DNA of 64,000 nt from an uncultured Pelagibacteraceae bacterium. Lineage in GTDB: Bacteria; Pseudomonadota; Alphaproteobacteria; Pelagibacterales; Pelagibacteraceae. The stretch's first letter is position 1, and the number at the start of each line of letters is the position of its first letter. This document shows, piece by piece, positions 57,047 to 64,000 of the stretch. The notes beneath the pieces were generated by a model that did no database searches, was not told the DNA's origin, and saw only the letters and a list, made by a program, of their open reading frames with translations. The stretch is taken from assembly GCA_902576335.1 (NCBI GenBank), contig CACGVC010000004.1, positions 1 to 64,000 on the forward strand, read 5' to 3'. A program made the position numbers and the translations under genes.

Positions 57047-59098
57047 GTGAAAGCAATTTTACATAAAAATCTAAATTACGTAGTTTTCTTTGCCTTACTT
57101 ATTCTCTTAATTTTTTTGAAGATCCTTAACCCGAGTTTTATCAAATCAATATCATTTTTAAGTTTTGATCTTTATCAAAAAGTATTTGCAGAGAAAAAAA
57201 ATTCGGATGTTGTAATCATTGATATTGACGAAAAGAGTTTAGGAAAATTTGGTCAATTTCCATGGAATAGAATTGTTTTTGCCGAAATCTTAGATAAGTT
57301 AAACGAGTCAAGTCCAAAGGCAATAGGTTTTGATATTTTTTTCACTGAAAAGGATAAGCAATCACCTGATGCTATAATTAAATCATATGGTTTAATTCCA
57401 TCTGACATAGCAGAACTTCAGAATTTAAAAAGTCCAGATGATATATTTTCTGAAAAATTAAAAGAATCTAAATCAATAATTGCTGTTTTGGGTAGCAACG
57501 TTCCATCTCATTCAAATTATGATCGAAAAGCAAAAGCTAGATTTTTATCTAAAGGTGGAGAACCAAAACAATTTACTTACTCTTACCCTTATTCAATAGG
57601 CTCGCTAGAAGTATTAGAAAAAAATGTCAAAGGTTTAGGATCTATCTCTTTTTTAGATCAATTAGACGGTATCATAAGATCTTTGCCATTAATTGTTCAA
57701 TTCAATAAAAAAATGTATCCAACCATGGGTTTAGAGATGGTTAGAGTTGGTTCTAAACAAAAAAATATTTATGTAGAATTAAATGAAGTTGGAATTCAAA
57801 GAATTAGTGCAAGACCTCACAAAATAGACTCCGATCCTAATGGGATTATTTGGATTAAATATAAAAAGTCAGATAAAAATCAATATATTTCAGCCGGGGA
57901 TGTTTATGATGGTAAATTTCAAACAGATTTTTTTAAAGACAAATATGTTTTAATTGGTGCCTCAGCACAAGGTTTATTCGATTTAGTTAAAACTCCTTTA
58001 GGAGTAACTATACCAGGAGTTGAAGTTCATGCTAATGTTATCGAAAACATTTTAGATCAGTCCTATTTGGTTAGAAATCCAAACACATATATATTTGAGT
58101 TATTGTTCTCTATTATCGTTGCTTTAATTACATTTATTTTATCTCAAAAAGTAAAACCAAAACTAAGTTTATCGATTTTCTTTGGAAATATTTTGGCGAT
58201 CATAATTATTGGATTTTCTATTTATAAATTTAGATCTGAATTAGTAGATATGAGTTACCCTATATTTATTGTAACCGCTACCTTCTTAACCGGTCTTTAT
58301 TTTAGATTTATTGAGGAAAACAAAATAGCTTTAGATAATTTACAAAAAGAGGCAAAATTATTAAAAGAACGAGAATTAGCTGCAGGAGTTCAAAAAAGCT
58401 TATTTCCAGACATATCAAAATTTGAAAATTTTATTTTTGCAAGGAACGTTCCTGCACGAGATGTATCAGGAGATTATTTTGATGTGGTAAGATCCACCCC
58501 AGAAGAATACTTTTTCACATTAGCCGATGTATCAGGAAAAGGTGTTAAAGCGGGTATGTATATGGCAAAAGCATCTTCCATATTTAGAACATTAACTAAT
58601 TTAAAATTTCCACTAGAGAAAGTTGTGTTTGGTGTAAATAATGAGCTCGTTGAGGCAAAGTTTAAAGGGATGTTTGTTACTGCAGTTTTTGGAAAATTAA
58701 ATATTAAAACTGGAGAACTCGTATTTATCAATGCCGGGCATGAGAGTATTTTGACTTTTGATCAAAATAAAAATTATGAATATATCAAATCAGAAATGCC
58801 ACCCATTGGAATAGTTAAATATTTTACAGAATCTATGGTCAAATCAAATACCATGAACTTAAAAGATAAGACATTTGTGGTTTACACAGATGGCGTAACG
58901 GAAGGGTATTTGAAAAATGGTGAGGAATTAGGCGCAGAAGGAGTACAAAAAATTATAGATGGTATGTCAGAAGTGACACCAAAAACTATTGTCGAGTCTA
59001 TTGAAAAAGAATTAAATTGGGGTGCTGAAAAATTAAGGGATGATATTACTTGTATGGCAATAAATATCAGTAATACTGAGCTGATTAAAAAGAAATAA
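57047..59098 (+). CDS. CHASE2-domain membrane SpoIIE/RsbU phosphatase
   Basis: The 683-residue protein starts at GTG 57047 with one membrane segment (YVVFFALLILLIFLKIL), then a periplasmic CHASE2 domain (about 35-330: VVIIDIDEKSLGKFGQFPWN, GFDIFFTEKDKQSPD, YVLIGASAQGLFDL, TPLGVTIPGVEVHANVIENI), three more membrane segments, and a cytoplasmic SpoIIE domain (about 440-683: AAGVQKSLFPDISK, RDVSGDYFDV, LADVSGKGVKAGM, NAGHESIL, VVYTDGVTE, DDITCMAI). CHASE2 is an extracytoplasmic sensor with unknown ligands, often beside FecR proteins. Here the FecR-domain gene is immediately upstream. The enzyme probably acts on the STAS antagonist at 50.3-50.6 kb. Confidence 0.9.
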   Translation: MKAILHKNLNYVVFFALLILLIFLKILNPSFIKSISFLSFDLYQKVFAEKKNSDVVIIDIDEKSLGKFGQFPWNRIVFAEILDKLNESSPKAIGFDIFFTEKDKQSPDAIIKSYGLIPSDIAELQNLKSPDDIFSEKLKESKSIIAVLGSNVPSHSNYDRKAKARFLSKGGEPKQFTYSYPYSIGSLEVLEKNVKGLGSISFLDQLDGIIRSLPLIVQFNKKMYPTMGLEMVRVGSKQKNIYVELNEVGIQRISARPHKIDSDPNGIIWIKYKKSDKNQYISAGDVYDGKFQTDFFKDKYVLIGASAQGLFDLVKTPLGVTIPGVEVHANVIENILDQSYLVRNPNTYIFELLFSIIVALITFILSQKVKPKLSLSIFFGNILAIIIIGFSIYKFRSELVDMSYPIFIVTATFLTGLYFRFIEENKIALDNLQKEAKLLKERELAAGVQKSLFPDISKFENFIFARNVPARDVSGDYFDVVRSTPEEYFFTLADVSGKGVKAGMYMAKASSIFRTLTNLKFPLEKVVFGVNNELVEAKFKGMFVTAVFGKLNIKTGELVFINAGHESILTFDQNKNYEYIKSEMPPIGIVKYFTESMVKSNTMNLKDKTFVVYTDGVTEGYLKNGEELGAEGVQKIIDGMSEVTPKTIVESIEKELNWGAEKLRDDITCMAINISNTELIKKK

Positions 59099-59108
59099 AT
59101 CTTAATTT

Positions 59109-61589
59109 ATGAAAATTTTTAAAAAATTAAATATTAAAAAAATTTTTAAGTCTTTAAAAACAGGCGTTATAAGTACTAATATTTTTTTTTTCTTATTTAC
59201 AGCCTTTTTTTCTACACTAGCTCTAGCCGCCGCTTTAACACTTACACATAAAGAAAATAGAATTCCAAATAGTGCACCCGGTTGTTTTAGCTCTAAATTA
59301 GAACAGATTAACCAAACAACATCGGTGCAAAGCTACTTTACAGAACTTAAACACGATAGAACCGAGAATCTAAGAGATATCGTGTGGAGTGATGACGGCA
59401 CAATGGTTTTTTCTATTAATAATAACATGGATAAAAGTCCTTCTAGTGGTTATATGGGTGACCTTGATTTATCTATGAATAAAGTTGCTACTCCATTTGA
59501 ATTAAACACTGTAAAAACTGATACTACAGATAATATACCACATACTTGTGATGATATTGATGGTTTTGATGTTGATCATCCAGAATTTCTGGCACAAGGT
59601 TTGAGCTTTTTTTCTACTGCATATAGAAGTATTCATGTAGCAAAAGGTGGTAGGATTTTTTATATTTTGAATAGCACAGGTGATGTATATAGATATGATT
59701 TAACTACACCTTTTGATTTTAAAACGGCAAAATACATACATCAAATTGATTTAAGCACATCAACAAAAGTTACTGGTTTTTCGTTAAGCAGAGACGGTAC
59801 AAGAATGTATTCTGTGGATCAAGGCGAAGATGCTGACACACCTGTGGTGGCAACTTTTTCATTATCACCAGCATTTGATATCACATCTGCTACAGAAATT
59901 CATAGTGTAAATCTATTTACAATTGGAGTTGAAGATGTCGCTAATTTTCAAGCGGCTAGAGATATTGAGTTTAGTGATGATGGAAGTCAAATGTTTGTCT
60001 CTTTTTTTAATAAAAATCATACTAATAGCATTGAGCAATTTAGTTTAGGCAAACCTTTTGATGTTTCAACAGCTACTCATTTAGGAGGCCATGATTTTCT
60101 ATATCGTGTCTCCCCTGGAGGAGCATTACGAGATGCAGACGAAGCGAAGAGTTATCCAGCGGGTCATGGAATAATATGGGGTTTTTCTTTTTCAAGTGAT
60201 GGTATGAAATTATTTATTTCACAAGCAGATGATGGACAAACGGTAGATAATATTTATCAATTTGACCTTGATTGTCCTTATGGCATTGTTTCATGTGTAT
60301 CCAATGCAAGTGCATCTGTTAATGCTCAAGTTGAATTAGCTAAACAAAATATAAGTATAAACGTTGATACTATTTTTAAAAGATTTGAGTGGATCAAAAG
60401 AAATAGAGATCAAGAAGACTTAACTAGTCACAATATAAATATAAACTACCCCAATCCTATATTAAAATCTCTAGCAAGTAAGTTAGAACCTTCATTAAAA
60501 AATAATTTAGTATCCCTTGTGAGTAATACTCAGAAAAATGACGAAAAGAAAAAATCTAAATGGTCGTCATGGAGTTTACTGGATTTATCAATAGGAGATT
60601 ATCAAGAAACACTCGTAGATAAAGCAAAAGGTATTAAAACGAAAGGTATAACATTTGGCTCAGATAGAAAAATTGGAGATAATAAGTTTTTTGGTTTGGC
60701 ATTGAGGTATGGAGATAGTGCATCGAATATTAGACGATCTAGTCAAAAAGTTGACCTCGAGTCTTTGACATTAAATATTTATGGAACTGTACCAACAAAT
60801 AACAATCGGTATATTAATGCAGTTTTAGGCCTGAGTGCTCTACGTTTTGATAACAAGTACTTAGGTAAAATATCAGGTGAACGAAATGGAAGACAGGCAT
60901 TTGCATCTATTAATTACAGAACTAAAAAGACATATGGTAAGTTTAATATTACTCCTACTGGAAAACTTACTTATGGGGTGACAGAATTATCTGAATTTAC
61001 AGATTTTATTAGCAAAGCTAGCGATCGACCAGCTACAGATATTCGTTTTCATGATGATACATTTGTAAGTGGAGAATTTACTGGTGGTGTTTTATTTGAA
61101 ATGGAAAAAATTGAGAGAGATGGGGCAACATTCCAACCCATGGGAGGAATTGAAATTATTTATGATCTAGCAGATGATAATGCCTACAAATATTCATATG
61201 CAGGTTCAACTGTTGTAAATGAAGAGACAATTAATAGCTATTCGAATAAAAAATTAAAAACTAATATTGGTTTAGAGTATATACTTGAAAATGGCTTCAC
61301 TATACTTTTTGATTATAAATACATAAAAAGTTTAGATAATTGTGAAAGTTGTTTACATTCAGCAGTATCTCAAAATTTTAATAACAAAACTTTTATTATT
61401 AAATTTAGTAAATCAAAAGAAGAAAATAATCAGTTTGCTCTCGATTTTGATCCAATAAACAACAATAATACGAAAGTCAGCTATCTAAAACAAATAGGTA
61501 ATTTTAATTTAAAACTAAACTCTAATTATAGTTTATTTAATAAAATCCCAGATTATGGTGCGAATATAGAAATCTCTGGTACTTTCTAG
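59109..61589 (+). CDS. Autotransporter-like surface protein with propeller-like passenger (copy 1)
   Basis: This 826-residue protein has a long N-terminal signal region, then about five repeat blocks of 50-80 residues in which an xxDGxxMFxS strand precedes a Y/F-xL-xxPFD-I motif: YDLTTPFDFKT, FSLSPAFDITS, FSLGKPFDVST and FDLDCPYGIVS. After a linker (FEWIKRNRDQEDLTSHNI) and a Lys-rich hinge comes a beta-barrel of about 290 residues (GLALRYGDSASNIRR, YINAVLGLSALRF) ending YGANIEISGTF with the terminal Phe of outer-membrane barrels. It looks like a classical autotransporter; the ligand is unknown. The next gene is a paralog. Confidence 0.78.
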   Translation: MKIFKKLNIKKIFKSLKTGVISTNIFFFLFTAFFSTLALAAALTLTHKENRIPNSAPGCFSSKLEQINQTTSVQSYFTELKHDRTENLRDIVWSDDGTMVFSINNNMDKSPSSGYMGDLDLSMNKVATPFELNTVKTDTTDNIPHTCDDIDGFDVDHPEFLAQGLSFFSTAYRSIHVAKGGRIFYILNSTGDVYRYDLTTPFDFKTAKYIHQIDLSTSTKVTGFSLSRDGTRMYSVDQGEDADTPVVATFSLSPAFDITSATEIHSVNLFTIGVEDVANFQAARDIEFSDDGSQMFVSFFNKNHTNSIEQFSLGKPFDVSTATHLGGHDFLYRVSPGGALRDADEAKSYPAGHGIIWGFSFSSDGMKLFISQADDGQTVDNIYQFDLDCPYGIVSCVSNASASVNAQVELAKQNISINVDTIFKRFEWIKRNRDQEDLTSHNININYPNPILKSLASKLEPSLKNNLVSLVSNTQKNDEKKKSKWSSWSLLDLSIGDYQETLVDKAKGIKTKGITFGSDRKIGDNKFFGLALRYGDSASNIRRSSQKVDLESLTLNIYGTVPTNNNRYINAVLGLSALRFDNKYLGKISGERNGRQAFASINYRTKKTYGKFNITPTGKLTYGVTELSEFTDFISKASDRPATDIRFHDDTFVSGEFTGGVLFEMEKIERDGATFQPMGGIEIIYDLADDNAYKYSYAGSTVVNEETINSYSNKKLKTNIGLEYILENGFTILFDYKYIKSLDNCESCLHSAVSQNFNNKTFIIKFSKSKEENNQFALDFDPINNNNTKVSYLKQIGNFNLKLNSNYSLFNKIPDYGANIEISGTF

Positions 61590-61594
61590 TTTAA

Positions 61595-63892
61595 ATGAAA
61601 ATAATAAGAATATTAATTTTATTTATTTTGTTGTTTCCAATATCAAATTCATTTGGAGCTATGGTAACTAGTGTACAAAACGAAACATTTGCTGATAATG
61701 GCTCTCGTGAATTAAGAGGTATTGCATTTAATGAAGACGGAACCAAATTGTTTACTAGTTACCAATTTAAAGCAGAAATTGAAGGTGTAGAGGAAGCCAC
61801 TAATAAGTTAAATGAATATAATCTATCTACTCCATACGATATCTCTACCAGAACGTATGCTGGAAATGACGAAAGATGTGAATTAAATTCTAAGTCTGAT
61901 GGTACTGGTAATGGTCCGTCATCTGACAGGGTATTTGATATAGAATTTAGTAATGATGGAATGAAAGTATTTGTAGTAGAAGGAATACGTAATACCTCAA
62001 TGGACAATGATAAAGTATTTAGATTTGATTTAACCTCACCTTATGATATTTCAACCTGTTTTTATGTGAGCGAAACTACGAATCTTGACAGTATGGCACT
62101 TCAAAACGGAAGTAATGCTGGGTCAAGAGGTAGTGGAGATATTCCTGTTAATAAAAAAGAAAACCGCGTTCAAGGAATGGAATTTAATGAGACTGGTACA
62201 AAACTTTTTTTAATTTTTCATGGTCAAAGTACTTTTCAAGCATCTGAAGGAGGTGGAGCCAGACCAACTAGACTTTTAGAGTATAAACTCTCAACTCCCT
62301 ATGACATAACTGATCTATCACTTGTTACTACAGCAGGAATTGAATTAGAAGATGAAGTTTCTAACCCACAAACAATGAGATTTAGCGCAAATGGAAAAAG
62401 AATTTTTATTGTTGACCACCTAGGTAATGCGAATGGTCGCGAAGTTCATCAAGTTTCACTTTCCAATCCATACGATACATCTTCTTTTACTATAGATGGA
62501 CGTGTCAGTTTAGCGGATCTAGATAGTGATCATACTCAACCAGGGGGAATTGCGTTTAGTAAATCTGGTTTAAAAATGTATGTTGGTGATGATGGTGAAC
62601 AAAGTATTTATGAATTTGATTTAGTTTGTCCATTTAATATTATTGCTGGAAAATGCCCTCCAATTACAGAAAATAATAATCGAACTGGAATGGCAATTGC
62701 TCAAATAGAAATTGCTAAAAGAACCATTGATCATTCAACTGATAGTGCACTTAATCGTTTAAAGTGGATAAGAAGAAATAAAGACAAACAAAATTTAACT
62801 AATTTAAATATTGATATTAATTTTACGAATCAAAGATTAGCTTCTTTAACCGAGATTGTTAAAAATGTTGCTGCTAAAAAGAAAGCAAAAGATAAAGAAG
62901 AAGACGTATTTTATTGGAGTGAGGGAAGTATTGCGGTTGGAAGAATAGGAGATACAAGTATTTCATCTACTAAGAAAATTGATACAGATGCAATCACCTT
63001 TGGTGTAGATAAATTTACTGATGAAAATGGAATTAAAGGATTAGCATTTAGAGTTGGTAGAAATAATGTTGATATTGGAAATGCTGGAAGCAATTTAGAT
63101 ACTGATACATTTAATATTACCTATTATTCCACAACCCCAATAGAAGATGATACTAAATTTCTTGATACCTTCATTGGGATCGGAGGATTGAGGTCTGATT
63201 TATTAACTGTTCTAGATGGTAAAAATTTAACCGCTAACAGAAAAGGAAAACAGATTTATGGAACAATAAGAATAAAAGATGAAATAAAAAAAGATAATTT
63301 AACTTTTATTCCTTCTGGAAGATTTGATATTGGTCACACTATTTTAGGATCTTATAACGAATCTGGTAATGGTGGTATTGATGTTGAAAATCAACACATT
63401 CGAACGAAAAAAGTTAGAGCAAGTGTTGCTGCAGTCGAAGATGTTTTAAATGAAAAATATAAATTAAAAAGACATGGAAAAATTGAATACATAATGGATT
63501 TGGATCAATCCTCAAAGTTTAAATATACATATACGGGTGACAGCAGTGTAACTTTTGATGACAGTTTATCTTCGGGAGCTTTACACAGTATTAATAGTGA
63601 GATTGGGATTGATATTGTACTTCAGGATAATTTTAGTGTTTTCTTAATATATGAAAGAAATCAAGCACTAGGATCAGGACATACTGATAAAATTCATATC
63701 GCTATTGGATATTTGCCGAATAAAGAAACAAATTATGCATTTAATATTCAAGGATCTGATGATCTTAGATCAGAATATATCTTAAGCAAAACAATAAATG
63801 ATTTTGAATTAGATTTTAAAATAATAAATGAAGACCCTTTTGATATAAGTGATATTAAACAAGCTTTTTTTAATTTAAGAAAAGTTTTTTAA
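61595..63892 (+). CDS. Autotransporter-like surface protein with propeller-like passenger (copy 2)
   Basis: A 765-residue paralog of the preceding gene. A cleavable signal (MKIIRILILFILLFPISNSFG) is followed by blocks with the same motif: YNLSTPYDISTR, RFDLTSPYDIST, YKLSTPYDITD, VSLSNPYDTSS and FDLVCPFNI. The linker LKWIRRNKDKQNLTNLNIDI matches the first copy, and a C-terminal barrel ends FFNLRKVF. The head sequences have diverged while motif spacing is kept, so duplication is followed by divergence of the exposed part. The gene is 5 bp downstream of copy 1 and converges with carB, leaving 1 bp. Confidence 0.78.
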   Translation: MKIIRILILFILLFPISNSFGAMVTSVQNETFADNGSRELRGIAFNEDGTKLFTSYQFKAEIEGVEEATNKLNEYNLSTPYDISTRTYAGNDERCELNSKSDGTGNGPSSDRVFDIEFSNDGMKVFVVEGIRNTSMDNDKVFRFDLTSPYDISTCFYVSETTNLDSMALQNGSNAGSRGSGDIPVNKKENRVQGMEFNETGTKLFLIFHGQSTFQASEGGGARPTRLLEYKLSTPYDITDLSLVTTAGIELEDEVSNPQTMRFSANGKRIFIVDHLGNANGREVHQVSLSNPYDTSSFTIDGRVSLADLDSDHTQPGGIAFSKSGLKMYVGDDGEQSIYEFDLVCPFNIIAGKCPPITENNNRTGMAIAQIEIAKRTIDHSTDSALNRLKWIRRNKDKQNLTNLNIDINFTNQRLASLTEIVKNVAAKKKAKDKEEDVFYWSEGSIAVGRIGDTSISSTKKIDTDAITFGVDKFTDENGIKGLAFRVGRNNVDIGNAGSNLDTDTFNITYYSTTPIEDDTKFLDTFIGIGGLRSDLLTVLDGKNLTANRKGKQIYGTIRIKDEIKKDNLTFIPSGRFDIGHTILGSYNESGNGGIDVENQHIRTKKVRASVAAVEDVLNEKYKLKRHGKIEYIMDLDQSSKFKYTYTGDSSVTFDDSLSSGALHSINSEIGIDIVLQDNFSVFLIYERNQALGSGHTDKIHIAIGYLPNKETNYAFNIQGSDDLRSEYILSKTINDFELDFKIINEDPFDISDIKQAFFNLRKVF

Positions 63893-63893
63893 A

Positions 63894-64000
63894 TTAAATA
63901 TTTTGTAAAGCAGTAACTTCTAGTTTTTTAGTTTTTAGTGATTTTATTGCCTCTAAACAAGCATATGCGGTTGACATATTTGTACAATAAGGGACTTTAT
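63894..64000 (-). CDS. carB: Carbamoyl-phosphate synthase large subunit, 3' end only
   Basis: Read on the minus strand, the last 34 codons encode KVPYCTNMSTAYACLEAIKS followed by LKTKKLEVTALQNI and a TAA at 63896-63894. This matches the CarB C-terminus, where the MGS-like domain ends with a P-Y-x-T-x(M)...A-x-x-EAI-x-xL pattern and V-x-x-LQ. CarB makes carbamoyl phosphate for pyrimidines and arginine. Most of the gene lies beyond the window. The call rests on a short match. Confidence 0.7.
   Translation of the reverse strand, partial: KVPYCTNMSTAYACLEAIKSLKTKKLEVTALQNI

Overview
The window is strongly AT-rich, tightly packed bacterial DNA. Gene content and order point to a streamlined marine alphaproteobacterium, most likely Pelagibacterales (SAR11)-like. 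Supporting signs are a petABC cytochrome bc1 operon, the run lgt - midA - pgeF - prs - rplY - pth - ychF, an ELM1-family protein, a MarR/OmpR pair resembling petP/petR, stop/start overlaps of the TAATG and GTGA type, and spacers of a few bases. This taxonomic call is inference; no rRNA is present.

Bases 1-28200 are core housekeeping: the end of a TPR protein, ispE, a tRNA-Gln(TTG) abutting a CCA-adding-enzyme-family gene, greA, hemF, trmL, petABC, the ychF-to-lgt run on the minus strand, ubiK, an OmpR/EnvZ-type pair with a MarR gene, ilvE, pgsA, uvrC, folB, a secreted alpha/beta hydrolase, a pterin-reductase-like SDR, uvrB, an aspartate aminotransferase, an ADP-ribosylglycohydrolase-like gene, trxB, an ELM1-family gene and a 2OG-Fe(II) oxygenase. 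Two small unknown genes follow.

Bases 29000-52100 are a nearly complete type IV pilus (T4P) locus: a PilT ATPase, four minor pilins, a small secreted protein, a PilY1-like tip protein with a von Willebrand A domain, prepilin peptidase, a natural PilM-PilN fusion, PilO, PilP, a lipoprotein secretin, PilB, PilC and two major-type pilins. The second pilin ends in a disulfide-bracketed EF-hand loop.

A signalling system is threaded through this locus. It has one STAS antagonist/HATPase kinase pair (RsbV/RsbW-like, 49846-50558) and three SpoIIE/RsbU-type phosphatases with different input domains: GAF (39563), an ammonium transporter (52114) and CHASE2 (57047). No sigma factor is visible. I infer a partner-switching circuit in which ammonium, a small ligand and an envelope signal converge on one kinase/antagonist pair to control pilus output. 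This is the best candidate here for an undescribed system.

The only long non-coding gap (41225-41777, before pilMN) holds eight copies of an 11-bp motif, CTCTAACACAA, four in each orientation. Several are exactly 21 bp apart and one pair forms a perfect 12-bp dyad. An 18-bp direct repeat and a minus-strand intrinsic terminator lie in the same gap.

Bases 54300-63900 carry surface genes: a TPR/outer-membrane barrel protein, a FecR-domain protein with a long histone H1-like lysine tail, the CHASE2 phosphatase and two paralogous propeller-like autotransporters. The window ends in the 3' end of carB on the minus strand.
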